Source of the DNA: Candidatus Cloacimonadota bacterium
Lineage (GTDB): Bacteria > Cloacimonadota > Cloacimonadia > Cloacimonadales > Cloacimonadaceae
Length of the DNA stretch: 64,000 nt
Direction: 5' to 3'
Assembly (NCBI GenBank): GCA_028706475.1
Contig: JAQWBI010000001.1
Location: forward strand, 62,001-126,000
A program made the position numbers and the translations under genes. Under the pieces are notes generated by a model. That model had not been told where the DNA came from and searched no databases. It saw only the letters and a list, made by a program, of their open reading frames with translations. Within the stretch, counting starts at the first letter, position 1. Each line of letters starts with the position of its first letter. Positions 17,885 through 26,681 of this stretch are shown here, one piece after another.

Positions 17885-19363
17885 ATGAAAATCGATGTTT
17901 GCCGTAAGATCCCGGAATATATCGAAACCCTGATAATAATTCATGAAGAAAACGCGAAGATATCGGAGCTGGAACTGTTGGATGTAGATACAATTGAAGC
18001 CATAGAAAACTTCGTTGATACCGAGGACTATCATTTCGAAAGCTCGTCCATCCGCAGTTTTAACCGGATGATCGGCAAAAAGCCGCAAAACGTGATTGTG
18101 GCCGGAGCAGGAGACAAGACGAAGCTGGATGCATCCATTCTAAGGAAGATCTTCTCGCTTTGCTGGTGCGAAGCAAACCGCATGAAAGCCGATCAAGTGT
18201 ACCTGATGTTTGGCTTTGAACCCACACTGCCGGAGATGACTCTGGGGCATGTCCTGGCTGAAACCGCCATCCTGAACGCATACAGGTTCCACAAATATCT
18301 CAGCGAACATAAAAACTACGAGATCGAAAGCATCCACCTCATCTTTTTTGCCAAAACCAACCGACACTTAAATAGCGGAATTCTGGAAGGCAGAATCTAC
18401 GCCGAAACTACAAATCTCGCCCGTGATCTGGTGAACGAACCCCCCAATGTAATGAACCCGGAAAGCCTTGCCGACTATGCTAAAAAAGCTGCTCTGCAAT
18501 ATGGCTTCCCCATCGATATCTACTCCATGGACAAGCTGAGACGCCTGAAAATGGACGCCCTGCTCTCTGTGGGCAAAGGCTCTAAAACCGAACCCAAACT
18601 GATCCTGATGCGATACAACGGCAATCCGGACAAAAAGCATCACACCGTAGCCCTGGTAGGTAAAGGCCTCACCTTCGATTCCGGCGGATACAGCCTGAAA
18701 CCGGGACCCAGCATGGTCAGCATGAAAAGCGATATGAGCGGTGCAGCGGCAGTGATAGGTACCTTGGCGGCCATCGCTACCCTGAAACTGAAAGTGAACG
18801 TTTTGGGCGTGATCGGCGCTGCGGAAAACATGATCGGCTCAAACGCCTATCGTCCAGGTGACATCATTACCTCTATGGCAGGCAAAACCATTGAAGTACA
18901 CAATACCGATGCCGAAGGCAGATTGACCCTTATCGACGCCATCCATTATGCTCTGGAGAAAGAAAAGGTGGATTGTGTTCTAGATATCGCTACCCTCACC
19001 GGAGCAGCGGTAGCTGCATTGGGAAAGGACTTTTCCGCTGTATTGAGCAACGATGATGCCTGGTATGAAATGCTATCCAAAGCCTCCGAAGCTTGCGGGG
19101 AGAAAATCTGGCGCATGCCTCTGCATGAAGATTATAAAGAGCTGCTCAAATCCGACGTTGCAGACCTCAAAAACATCGGCGGACCTCTGGCAGGATGCAT
19201 CACAGCAGCCCTCTTTATCCAGGAATTTGTTCAGAATAAACCATGGATCCACATAGACATCGCCGGCACCGCCACAAGAGACAAAGCAGCCGGTGGAGAG
19301 ATTGCCGGAGCTACCGGTGTGGGCGTGCGTTTACTCACAAACCTTATCAGGAATATGGAGTAA
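17885..19363 (+). CDS. pepA: Cytosol aminopeptidase (leucyl aminopeptidase, M17)
   Basis: M17 metallo-aminopeptidase of 492 residues; the family forms hexamers with two metals per site and removes N-terminal residues from peptides. Seen: GKGLTFDSGGYSLKPG with the first metal Asp and the active-site Lys just before it, MKSDMSGAAAV, NTDAEGRL (the family signature with catalytic Arg), and the C-terminal ITAALFIQEFV and HIDIAGTA. AAGGAG precedes the ATG at 17885. In some bacteria PepA also binds DNA, which cannot be judged here. The gene sits between the Omp85-like gene and the metal transporter. Confidence 0.94.
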   Translation: MKIDVCRKIPEYIETLIIIHEENAKISELELLDVDTIEAIENFVDTEDYHFESSSIRSFNRMIGKKPQNVIVAGAGDKTKLDASILRKIFSLCWCEANRMKADQVYLMFGFEPTLPEMTLGHVLAETAILNAYRFHKYLSEHKNYEIESIHLIFFAKTNRHLNSGILEGRIYAETTNLARDLVNEPPNVMNPESLADYAKKAALQYGFPIDIYSMDKLRRLKMDALLSVGKGSKTEPKLILMRYNGNPDKKHHTVALVGKGLTFDSGGYSLKPGPSMVSMKSDMSGAAAVIGTLAAIATLKLKVNVLGVIGAAENMIGSNAYRPGDIITSMAGKTIEVHNTDAEGRLTLIDAIHYALEKEKVDCVLDIATLTGAAVAALGKDFSAVLSNDDAWYEMLSKASEACGEKIWRMPLHEDYKELLKSDVADLKNIGGPLAGCITAALFIQEFVQNKPWIHIDIAGTATRDKAAGGEIAGATGVGVRLLTNLIRNME

Positions 19364-19377
19364 TCCTATTCTCATTT

Positions 19378-19418
19378 AGCTTTTCCGGATTCTGCGATAG
19401 ATCCCGGATGAGCTTTTT
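19378..19418 (+). terminator. Possible terminator between pepA and znuA
   Basis: GCTTTTCCGG and CCGGATGAGC form an interrupted hairpin with a 15-base loop, followed by TTTTT. The stem has an internal two-base mismatch, so termination is probably partial. It would separate the pepA transcript from the metal-transport genes. Confidence 0.4.
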
Positions 19419-19430
19419 CAAGGAGAAATT

Positions 19431-20363
19431 ATGAAAAAAGCAGCCTATTTCCTAATCCTCTTGCTATTTATCCTGGGTGCCTGCAAAGCTCCCATCGATC
19501 AAAAAAAGACAGAGACCAAGCCTTTGATCCTTACATCCATCTATCCCTACGAATTGCTGCTAAAGCAAATGGTGGGTGATGCTGTCGAAGTGAGAAGCAT
19601 GATCCCGCCCAATGCCTCGGTGCATTCCTTCAGCCCTCAGCCTTCTCATCTGAAAGACCTTCACAAAGCTGAACTGATCGTGATCAACGGCATGGGACTG
19701 GAAGAGATGATGAAACAAAGCCTGGACAAAGCTTCCGATAAACTGCTCGACTGTTCTTTATTACTCAGCGATTTGATCGCCTTGGATTCTCTGCAGCAAG
19801 TGCGTGAACAACTGATGCATCAACACAACCACGACGGGGAGCATCACCATGATCATCTGGCTACAGACCCTCATCTCTGGACATCACCGCAGATGATGAT
19901 GAAGCTCAGTACAAAGCTAAAAACAGAGCTTTGTTCCCGCTTCACCGATTTTGTGCCGCTAATCAATCACAATTACGATGAAATCTTCCGCGAACTGAGC
20001 GCAGCTGATGAACTGATCAGAACCGAGCGCAAAACATACAACGAGCCTGCCTTGATTACATATCACAATAGCTTCCATTACTTCTGCCGCGATTACGATA
20101 TCCGGTATCTGGGCTGGGTGCAAAGCTCACCGGGCAAAGAACCCTCTCCTCGCGAACTGCTTGAACTGGGCACAAAGATCCGCAACCACGGTGTGCGCCG
20201 CATATTTGTGGAGCCCCAACAGGATCCCAAATCCGCAGAAGTTTTAGCCAAAGAATACAAGCTGCAGATCGGCACGCTGGATCCCATCGGTAGCACTTTC
20301 GAGGCTACCACCATCACAGAACTGATCCTGAAAAATTGGGATGCCATGAAACAGGCATTCTGA
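19431..20363 (+). CDS. znuA: Zinc/manganese ABC transporter, substrate-binding lipoprotein
   Basis: Cluster A-I binding protein of 310 residues that captures Zn(II) or Mn(II) in the periplasm. Lipoprotein signal with Cys18 (FILGAC). The metal His set includes SVHSFSPQPSHL, DPHLWTSP and YHNSFHYF. A His/Asp-rich loop at 130-142 (HQHNHDGEHHHDH) is the usual mark of Zn-specific ZnuA proteins, so I favour zinc. AAGGAG precedes the ATG. ATPase and permease genes follow directly. No Fur/Zur-like gene is in view. Confidence 0.92.
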   Translation: MKKAAYFLILLLFILGACKAPIDQKKTETKPLILTSIYPYELLLKQMVGDAVEVRSMIPPNASVHSFSPQPSHLKDLHKAELIVINGMGLEEMMKQSLDKASDKLLDCSLLLSDLIALDSLQQVREQLMHQHNHDGEHHHDHLATDPHLWTSPQMMMKLSTKLKTELCSRFTDFVPLINHNYDEIFRELSAADELIRTERKTYNEPALITYHNSFHYFCRDYDIRYLGWVQSSPGKEPSPRELLELGTKIRNHGVRRIFVEPQQDPKSAEVLAKEYKLQIGTLDPIGSTFEATTITELILKNWDAMKQAF

Positions 20364-20394
20364 TGAGCCATCCTATAGTATCCAAGAGCTATAC

Positions 20395-21123
20395 ATGATC
20401 CAAGTAAGCGACCTGCAGTTCAGCCTCGGCGGCAAAAGCATTCTGGAAGACATCAATCTCCAAATCCCGGATGGAGTATTCGCCGCCATCATCGGCCCCA
20501 ACGGAGCCGGAAAATCCACCCTCATCAAACTGATTCTAGGCTTGTTGGATATCCAGGAAGGCAGCATCAGCATAGACGGTATCCCCAGAGATAACTGGCT
20601 GAAAAACAATGGCTTCGGCTATCTACCTCAACGCGAAGAATACGACCGCAGCTTTCCCGCTACCGCTCTGGACATCTCTCTGATGGGCATTGCTGGAACC
20701 TTGGGATGGGGCAGGAGATGCGGCAAAGAACACAAGCAAAAAGCAATGGATGCCATGCGGCAATGCGGCATCGATACAAAAGCCTCTTCCCGGATCGGAA
20801 GCCTCAGCGGAGGCGAATTCCAACGTGTATTACTATCCCGCGCAATACTTTCCGATAGTAAGTACCTCATCCTGGACGAACCTGAAGCCGGTATAGACCG
20901 CAGTGGCGTAAGCAGTTTTTTTGAACTGCTGAAAAAGCTAAATGATAGCGGCAAGACCGTGATAACCATCTCTCACGACCTGCATACGCTCAGCGAATAT
21001 TGCAACTACCTGATCTGCCTGAATCACCGTCTGCACTACCACAATCACTCTGAACTGGTGAATGCGGAAATCATCCACAAAACCTTTGGCGACACTGTGC
21101 GCCTGATAGAAAAGGACTATTGA
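20395..21123 (+). CDS. znuC: Zinc/manganese ABC transporter, ATPase
   Basis: ABC ATPase of 242 residues that powers the ZnuB permease from the cytoplasmic face. Seen: Walker A GPNGAGKSTL near residues 36-45, Q-loop YLPQREEYD, signature LSGGEFQRV, Walker B YLILDEPEAGID, and the switch His in TISHDLH. Its stop overlaps the start of the permease gene (TGATG), so the two are translationally coupled. Confidence 0.94.
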   Translation: MIQVSDLQFSLGGKSILEDINLQIPDGVFAAIIGPNGAGKSTLIKLILGLLDIQEGSISIDGIPRDNWLKNNGFGYLPQREEYDRSFPATALDISLMGIAGTLGWGRRCGKEHKQKAMDAMRQCGIDTKASSRIGSLSGGEFQRVLLSRAILSDSKYLILDEPEAGIDRSGVSSFFELLKKLNDSGKTVITISHDLHTLSEYCNYLICLNHRLHYHNHSELVNAEIIHKTFGDTVRLIEKDY

Positions 21124-21911
21124 TGCCGGGATTTCTCTTGAATGCGCTCTTCGGAGCTTTACTGAGCGGTATATCCCTTGCGGTCTTTGCTCCCTATGTT
21201 ACACTGCGCCGTATCTCATATCTGGGAGAAGCATTATCCCACATAGCTTTTGCCGGCATTGCCATCGCCATCATCACCGGCATAAACCTCAGTCTGGGAG
21301 CCTTGATCTTTGTGTGTGCCGTTGCTCTGGGAATCTCTTGGTTGTCAAAACAGCATAAGATCCAGGAAGCCAATACCATCACCATCTTTCTTTCCCTCTC
21401 CATGGCCTTGGGTATCATTCTGATCTCTCTTTCCCGAAATTATACCTTCGACCTCTCCAGCTACCTCTTTGGGAATGTTCTGCTCATATCCGGCAATGAA
21501 CTGTGGGCGCTGGGCATCCTGAATATTCTGAATATCGCTTTTGTGATGTTCTTTTACAAAGAATTGTTTTACCTTAGCTACAATGCGGAAATGTCTGGTG
21601 TGTTTCGCATCCGCACGGATGCTGTGGACAAAGTGTTTTATCTGCTATTGGCGGCAAATATCGTCTTCAACTTAAAAAGTGCCGGCATCATCCTAGTAAC
21701 CGCACAATTGATCCTGCCCGCCGTGATCGCCTTCAATTTGGTACAAAGACTGCACACAGCCATCATCACTGCTGTGATTGTAGCCATTATCTCCGCTCTC
21801 GGAGGTTTTGCCTTGTCCTTTGCTTTAAATCTTCCCACCGGCGCCACGATAGTTGTATGTCAAGCACTATTATATGCCGCCAGCTTTATTATCAGAAGGA
21901 GAAGAACCTAA
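21123..21911 (+). CDS. znuB: Zinc/manganese ABC transporter, permease
   Basis: ABC-3 family permease of 262 residues with seven or more membrane helices. LGEALSHIAFAGIA near 35 is the conserved region after the second helix. Other landmarks are ISLSRNYTFDLSSYLFGN and the late LILPAVIAFNLV segment. It forms the membrane channel for the metal delivered by ZnuA. The ATG shares its A with the TGA of znuC. A gene of unrelated type follows three bases after the stop. Confidence 0.92.
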   Translation: MPGFLLNALFGALLSGISLAVFAPYVTLRRISYLGEALSHIAFAGIAIAIITGINLSLGALIFVCAVALGISWLSKQHKIQEANTITIFLSLSMALGIILISLSRNYTFDLSSYLFGNVLLISGNELWALGILNILNIAFVMFFYKELFYLSYNAEMSGVFRIRTDAVDKVFYLLLAANIVFNLKSAGIILVTAQLILPAVIAFNLVQRLHTAIITAVIVAIISALGGFALSFALNLPTGATIVVCQALLYAASFIIRRRRT

Positions 21912-21914
21912 GTC

Positions 21915-22916
21915 ATGCCCAAAAAATACATCATTATTATAGCCTGCGTGGTATCCCTGCTCTTTGTAAGCGTAGTCTGGCAAGTGGCGGAAACCAAGAT
22001 ATACAGTATGGCGGAACAGCTGGCAGCCACAATCTTCGGTAGACCCTTCAATCAATTGACGGTACGGGATGAACAGAACATCCCAATGCAGCTCTACAAT
22101 GACGGCGAAAAGCACTACAATGCCCTCTTCATCGCCAGTGAAGCCCTGGACGAAAATGACCGTCGCCTGCTGGGAGAAGGTTCCGAACACTTTGTCACCC
22201 TTACGGATAAACTCCTGGATATGGTATCTATTCGCGATTCCATCCCTTATCTATACTACGATTTCGATTATCCAAAGTACAATCAGAAGGCTCCCTGGGC
22301 ATCCGCACTCACCCAGTCCGTAGGTATGAACGCCCTGGCAAACCGCGCTGGCATGGACCGGAATCTGGAAGTACTTGGCATCGCTGAAAACATGTTGCGC
22401 AGCCTGGATCCGGATGTTGCGGATCTTTCCATAGCGCTTTCCGATAGCAGCATTTGGTTTATGGAATACCCAGCGGAAACACCCTACTTTTCACTCAGCG
22501 GGATGATGAGTACTCTATTGCATTTGCACAAATATCAAGAACTTACCAAGAATCCTCTGGCTCAGGAGCTCTTTGATAAAGGCTTTTGTGCCCTTACTGC
22601 CAAACTACCGGAATTTGATTATCATGGCTATTCTTACTACAATCTGGACGGAACCAAAGCCGGAAGAATGTATCACCAGCGTCATATAATGCTCCTGGGC
22701 AAGTTATTAGAGATCAGACAGGACAAAGTTCTACGCTACTATCGCGACCGCTGGCAACATGCGGATAGCCTGCCCATAATCTGGCAAATGCTGCTAAACC
22801 CCCGTCCCCGGCGCATTGCAGCTTTCGTCCTCAGTTTTCTGGCATTGACCGCCCTACTGTATCTCCTTTTAGCCTGGACCCAAAAAAGCGGGAAAAGCGA
22901 TCCGGAACATAGCTGA
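21915..22916 (+). CDS. Membrane-anchored D-glucuronyl C5-epimerase-like protein
   Basis: Protein of 333 residues with a helix at each end (about 5-25 and 300-322) and an alpha/alpha-toroid-like middle. IPYLYYDFDYPKYNQKAPWA followed by an SALTQSVGMNALANRAG helix matches the C-terminal domain of D-glucuronyl C5-epimerases, which invert uronic acid in glycosaminoglycan-type chains. A bacterial role, perhaps surface-glycan modification, is inferred. It lies three bases after znuB and may be on the same transcript. Its last 86 bases overlap the convergent DUF2156 gene. Confidence 0.65.
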   Translation: MPKKYIIIIACVVSLLFVSVVWQVAETKIYSMAEQLAATIFGRPFNQLTVRDEQNIPMQLYNDGEKHYNALFIASEALDENDRRLLGEGSEHFVTLTDKLLDMVSIRDSIPYLYYDFDYPKYNQKAPWASALTQSVGMNALANRAGMDRNLEVLGIAENMLRSLDPDVADLSIALSDSSIWFMEYPAETPYFSLSGMMSTLLHLHKYQELTKNPLAQELFDKGFCALTAKLPEFDYHGYSYYNLDGTKAGRMYHQRHIMLLGKLLEIRQDKVLRYYRDRWQHADSLPIIWQMLLNPRPRRIAAFVLSFLALTALLYLLLAWTQKSGKSDPEHS

Positions 22917-23760
22917 GCTTGGCTTGCCTTAACCCTTCCAGTCCGATGTCCTGCTCGCGGTTTATCCATTTATAGCGGTTTTCCAGATAGCGCGCCGTCT
23001 CCCATGTTATCACCTGAGCCGATCCCTTTTTCTCGGGATCAAATTTCTCAAAATGCACAGTAACCATATCCTGGGTCTGAGGACTGAAGATGGAATAGGC
23101 GACGATCTTGTTGTGCAGGCAAATGATGATCCCCTCCACTGGCAGATTGTGCCAAGCTTCCAGTGTGTTTTCGATCGCCTTGATCTCCGTCATCAGATAT
23201 ATGCCTTCGGCACTGCGTTCCCGGCGCCATTTATGTGTGAAACTCAGGATGTATTTCAAGCGGTCTTCCGTCATTTTCAACACTTTATATTCTGGATATG
23301 CACGCCTGAATTGAGAGATGAGGTTCTTCTTTTTCGCCAGTTTTTTACCGCTAAGGTGAACCATATTTTCCACACTGTAAACATAGTCCGCCCAATCCCT
23401 ATCTTCATATATCTCAAACACATCATGCACTTCCGGATACTGCTCGAAATATTCGTGGGGAAACAAAATGATCTGCGATTCCGGAAAGTAGGGACGAAAC
23501 ATCAAAACAAGCTCTTTGAGCTCTGCCGGATTCAGATAAGGCCCCACCGGAAAGAGGATATACTGGTATTTTGGATTCACAATCACCAGGCGATCTTTGT
23601 AAATCAGGTAGTGGTTGTTGTAGATCTTGCCCCATACCATTAGATTTGTAATGGTATAATCACAATGTTCCCGCGGATATTTGGTAAGGTAGTCCCTCAG
23701 AATCAACGTATTGGTGATGTCCAGAGCTTTTAGCCCCGGCATAGTAAGGTCTGGAGTCAT
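22831..23760 (-). CDS. DUF2156 (phosphatidylglycerol lysyltransferase-like, GNAT fold) protein
   Basis: Protein of 309 residues matching DUF2156, a double GNAT fold related to the catalytic domain of MprF-like aminoacyl-phosphatidylglycerol synthases but without the membrane part. Seen: LRDYLTKYPREHCDYTITNL near the N-terminus, KKLAKKKNLISQFRRAYP, FTHKWRRER, and a late WINREQDIGLEGLRQAKLSY typical of the family's end. The true biological end is probably near this motif; the last residues run into the opposite-strand gene (86-bp tail overlap). The small GNAT gene lies three bases upstream. Substrate unknown. Confidence 0.78.
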   Translation of the reverse strand: MTPDLTMPGLKALDITNTLILRDYLTKYPREHCDYTITNLMVWGKIYNNHYLIYKDRLVIVNPKYQYILFPVGPYLNPAELKELVLMFRPYFPESQIILFPHEYFEQYPEVHDVFEIYEDRDWADYVYSVENMVHLSGKKLAKKKNLISQFRRAYPEYKVLKMTEDRLKYILSFTHKWRRERSAEGIYLMTEIKAIENTLEAWHNLPVEGIIICLHNKIVAYSIFSPQTQDMVTVHFEKFDPEKKGSAQVITWETARYLENRYKWINREQDIGLEGLRQAKLSYVPDRFSRFFGSRLKGDTVGRSMPEN

Positions 23761-23763
23761 ATA

Positions 23764-24183
23764 TTAATCTTCCGAATACAGAAAGGGAGTGTAGGATTTC
23801 ATCACATTGAAACCCAGTTTGCCGTAAAAGGCTTCATAGCCAGGCTCGCTGATCAATCCTATCCATTGCAGTTTATGCTCTTTCAGATAGCGCAACAATT
23901 CGCGGATGATGCCCTTGCCAATGCCCTTGCCCCGCTCTGCTTCCCACACCGTCACATCCTGGATATAAGCATCGCTCAATCCGTCGGATATAGCTCGCCC
24001 CATGCCGATGATTTCCTCTCCGCGCTTGGCTATTACGAAGCAGAAACTATTGGCGATGATGCCCTTCACGGTCTCGATGTATTGAGGATTTTCGTCCGTT
24101 TGCCACCATCCTGCTGCACGGTACAATTCCAAGATTCGGGCTGCATCTGTCTCTTTTACAATACGATAGGAGATGTCTTCCAT
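23764..24183 (-). CDS. GNAT-family N-acetyltransferase
   Basis: Single GNAT domain of 139 residues. Seen: RILELYRAAGW near the N-terminus, DGLSDAYIQDVTVWEAERGK followed by GIGKGIIRELL, where the R/Q-x-x-G-x-G/A type pyrophosphate loop binds acetyl-CoA, and GYEAFYGKLGF at the end. It transfers an acetyl group to an unknown amine. AAGGAAT precedes the ATG. First gene of a two-gene operon with the DUF2156 gene, from a good promoter upstream. Confidence 0.85.
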   Translation of the reverse strand: MEDISYRIVKETDAARILELYRAAGWWQTDENPQYIETVKGIIANSFCFVIAKRGEEIIGMGRAISDGLSDAYIQDVTVWEAERGKGIGKGIIRELLRYLKEHKLQWIGLISEPGYEAFYGKLGFNVMKSYTPFLYSED

Positions 24184-24213
24184 ATTCCTTTTCCAGTTTT
24201 GTCTTTTACATAC

Positions 24214-24242
24214 ATAATACGCCTTTTGTGTGATTTTGGCAA
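24214..24242 (-). promoter_or_regulatory. Promoter for the GNAT-DUF2156 pair
   Basis: Reading leftwards, TTGCCA (24242-24237), 17-base spacer, TATTAT (24219-24214). Five of six bases match in each hexamer and the spacing is ideal. The start codon is about 30 bases downstream. Confidence 0.65.
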
Positions 24243-24823
24243 TTACTATTTTGGGAATTCAGCTTGTTTTTCGCCGCCGTTAACAGCTTAATGACACTGG
24301 TCTGAACCCTGTTTTCTCCTGCGGATATTGGCTGTGACTGCTGTGCTGAGGGAAGGACATTCATCTGGATTTGGACGACTGGTATTCCGCTTTGCTTACA
24401 CTCGTGCTGAAGCAGATATCATCGGGTTATCATCGGGTGAGCACTGTTTGATAACGGCTTGATATCAGCTTCGGTAAGGCTTGATCTATACAGGAGGAAT
24501 GGGAAGAGTTCTTAGTTTAATAGTTCTGCAGTGCTGCGGTTGGTGGTGCTGCGCACCTGTTGAATGCTCCACTTCGTTTCGCTGTCCCCGTAGAGGCGGA
24601 CGCCGTTCCGCCTACATCAAAGCTTCACTGTTCCCTGAGAATTCGACATATCGCCACCCCCCCCTCAAGAAAATCTGCGCAATCTGCCCCATTTATCTGC
24701 GTAGATCCACATGATCGTCTCTCCGCTGTAAATTCAGACGAGGAAATCGGCAATGTTTTCTCTTGACACTATTTAGGCTGCTAAAATCATGACATTCTGT
24801 AATAAAATCGTAAAGGAGAATCG
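24243..24823. other. Gene-free stretch before the ribosomal protein operon
   Basis: About 580 bases. It holds a repeat copy with a B-type tail (24411-24552) and an imperfect hairpin at 24590-24615 (GTAGAGGCGGA pairing with TCCGCCTAC). There is a Cys/Pro-rich stretch with the short near-repeats ATCTGCGCAATCTG and ATCTGCGTAGATC. A TTGACA at 24763-24768 is followed by TAAAAT at 24782-24787, a spacing of only 13 bases, as the candidate rplM promoter. No credible reading frame was seen. Confidence 0.6.
24411..24552 (+). repeat. Dispersed hairpin repeat, copy 3 (B-type tail)
   Basis: Core GATATCATCGGGTTATCATC, loop GGGTGAGCACTG, then TTTGATAACGGCTTGATATC. The tail differs from the long copies: GAGTTCTTAG near 24507, then CTGCAGTGCTGCGGTTGG and TGGTGCTGC. 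The same tail, reversed, accompanies copy 6 at 51.3 kb. Confidence 0.78.
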
Positions 24824-25252
24824 ATGAAGACCCTCACTCCAAGCCCAAGCGACATCACGCAAGCGTGGTATGTTGTAGATGCTACGGGGCTGCCTCTTGG
24901 TCGGTTATCCACAAAGATTGCCACCTATTTACGTGGTAAAAACAAACCGTATTTTGCACCGAACCTTGATTGCGGAGATTACGTAGTAGTAATCAATGCT
25001 GAAAAAGTTCGCGTAACCGGCCTCAAGGCCATGCAGAAGGTTTACAAATCTTTTAGTGGATATCCCAGTGGACTGAAAGAGATCCCGTATGCCAGAATAT
25101 TGGAAGAGCATCCTGAGCGTATTATCGAACATGCCGTAAGAGGCATGATGCCGAAGAATACTCTGGGACGCGCTATGATGAAAAAACTGAAAGTTTACAC
25201 AGGCAGCGAGCATCCTCATGCCGCTCAGAAGCCGGTGGAACTTAGCCTGTAA
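24824..25252 (+). CDS. rplM: 50S ribosomal protein L13
   Basis: L13, 142 residues, a primary binder of 23S rRNA domain II. Seen: WYVVDATGLPLGRLSTKIA at the N-terminus, YFAPNLDCGDYVVVINAEKV, and VRGMMPKNTLGRAMMKKLKV, all classic L13 segments. AAAGGAG precedes the ATG. rpsI follows 15 bases later, the standard bacterial rplM-rpsI pair. First gene of a translation cluster running to frr. Confidence 0.97.
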   Translation: MKTLTPSPSDITQAWYVVDATGLPLGRLSTKIATYLRGKNKPYFAPNLDCGDYVVVINAEKVRVTGLKAMQKVYKSFSGYPSGLKEIPYARILEEHPERIIEHAVRGMMPKNTLGRAMMKKLKVYTGSEHPHAAQKPVELSL

Positions 25253-25267
25253 GGAGATTAATAAGGT

Positions 25268-25654
25268 ATGCAAAACTTTGATTCCGTAGGAAGAAGAAAA
25301 GTCGCCACCGCCAGGGTTCGTTTGACACCCGGTACCGGCAAGCGCATCATCAACAAAGTGCACATGAAGAAATATCTGCAACGCGAAACCTTGGAAATGG
25401 TTGTGGAGCAGCCTCTGCTGACCGTTGGAATGTCCGAGAATTTCGACGTGTACGTAAATGTAACCGGTGGTGGTCTCAGCGGCCAGGCCGGAGCCATACG
25501 TCATGGCATTTCCCGCGCTCTTTGTGAATACGATGAAAACTTGAGACCTGCACTCAAAGCCCACGGATTCCTGACTCGCGACCCCCGTATGGTGGAGCGG
25601 AAGAAATCCGGACGTCCGAAAGCCAGAAAGAAATTCCAGTTCTCAAAACGTTAA
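25268..25654 (+). CDS. rpsI: 30S ribosomal protein S9
   Basis: S9, 128 residues, whose C-terminal tail reaches the decoding centre and contacts P-site tRNA. Seen: [19 protein letters not shown] at the start, the central [17 protein letters not shown] motif, [20 protein letters not shown], and the invariant C-terminal FSKR. Complete and of normal length. Start ATG at 25268 follows AAGGAG at moderate distance. Confidence 0.97.
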   Translation: MQNFDSVGRRKVATARVRLTPGTGKRIINKVHMKKYLQRETLEMVVEQPLLTVGMSENFDVYVNVTGGGLSGQAGAIRHGISRALCEYDENLRPALKAHGFLTRDPRMVERKKSGRPKARKKFQFSKR

Positions 25655-25756
25655 TACATCCGGGGTTTGGGGAACAAATTCCCTTATTGGAACAATGACG
25701 ATATTTGGAATAGCGAATCTTTCACAGACACTTGGCACTAAAGCCAAAATTAACCA

Positions 25757-25814
25757 CCAAAGCGAGTTGCAAGGCGGTGAGGGGATAGCCCCTCTGAATT
25801 GCGTATATCCTTTG
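25757..25814 (+). promoter_or_regulatory. Structured leader before rpsB, possible S2 autoregulatory element
   Basis: In the 195-base gap between rpsI and rpsB, nested arms are visible: CCAAAG with CTTTGG outside, GCAA with TTGC in the middle, and a GAGGGG-ATAG-CCCCTC hairpin inside. Many ribosomal protein operons are controlled by such leaders. S2 binding is inference; I have not matched this to a named RNA motif. A weaker hairpin with GGGAA and TTCCC near 25668-25684 may end the rplM-rpsI transcript. Confidence 0.4.
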
Positions 25815-25849
25815 GCGGAGCACTTAACCGTAGATTAGGAGAAAATTAA

Positions 25850-26647
25850 ATGTCCGTTGTATCTATGAAACAACTGTTGGAAGCCGGTGTTCACTTTGGC
25901 CACCAGACTTTCAAGTGGAATCCCAAGATGAAAAAGTACATTTTCATCAAACGCAATGGGATCCACATCATCGACCTCAAACAGACAGTCGATGCCATCA
26001 ACGAAGCCTATCAGTTCATGAAAGAAGTGGCGAGCCGGCAGGAATATATCCTCTTTGTGGGAACCAAAAAGCAGGCTCAAAGCTCCATTCGCGAAGCTGC
26101 AGAAAAGGCAGGAGTTTTTTACGTAAATCAACGCTGGTATGGCGGTATGCTCACCAATATGTCCACCATCCGCCAGAGCATTGAAAAGATGAAATACTTC
26201 GAGGAAATAGAAGCTGACGGTACCCTCAACAGCTACACCAAGCTCGAAGCTCAGAAAATGAAACGTATGCACGACAAGATCGAGTTTTCCCTGGGCGGAA
26301 TCCGCGATATGGACGCCAAACCGGGAGCGATCTTTGTAGTGGACACCGAGCATGAAGACATTGCAATCCACGAAGCACGCATATTGGGTATACCCATCAT
26401 CGCCATGGTGGATACAAATTGCGATCCCGATCTGGTGGATTATGTAATCCCTTCAAACGACGACGCCACCCGTGCCATAGCTTTGATCGCCGACATCATG
26501 GCCAATGCCGTATTGGAAGGCCGCGGAGCCGCTACTGAAGGCCAAGATATCTCTGAAGTGATAGCCGAAGAAGAAGTAGAAGCCCCCGAAACTCAAAGCG
26601 AAGGACAAGAAGAACTGGTAGCCGAAATGGCTGCCTCAGAACAATAA
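25850..26647 (+). CDS. rpsB: 30S ribosomal protein S2
   Basis: S2, 265 residues, on the back of the 30S head-body junction and among the last proteins to join. Seen: LLEAGVHFGHQTFKWNPKMK at the N-terminus, FVGTKKQAQ, NQRWYGGMLTN, and PIIAMVDTNCDPDLVDYVIP. The final 35 residues are a very acidic tail (Glu-rich), longer than in E. coli but common in other phyla. AGGAG precedes the ATG. tsf follows after a 69-base gap holding a hairpin. Confidence 0.97.
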   Translation: MSVVSMKQLLEAGVHFGHQTFKWNPKMKKYIFIKRNGIHIIDLKQTVDAINEAYQFMKEVASRQEYILFVGTKKQAQSSIREAAEKAGVFYVNQRWYGGMLTNMSTIRQSIEKMKYFEEIEADGTLNSYTKLEAQKMKRMHDKIEFSLGGIRDMDAKPGAIFVVDTEHEDIAIHEARILGIPIIAMVDTNCDPDLVDYVIPSNDDATRAIALIADIMANAVLEGRGAATEGQDISEVIAEEEVEAPETQSEGQEELVAEMAASEQ

Positions 26648-26657
26648 GGAAATCCTT

Positions 26658-26681
26658 GCGTGCCGGTGATTTCCGGCACGC
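26658..26681 (+). terminator. Hairpin between rpsB and tsf, attenuator candidate
   Basis: Perfect 9-bp stem GCGTGCCGG/CCGGCACGC with a six-base loop, then TTCATCTCATTT. The U-run is poor, so full termination is unlikely. Partial termination or RNA processing between rpsB and tsf would fit the higher need for S2 or EF-Ts seen in other bacteria. Confidence 0.5.

Noticed and set aside
24590-24615. Imperfect hairpin as a terminator for rightward transcription
   Set aside because: No T-run follows and no gene ends upstream on that strand.
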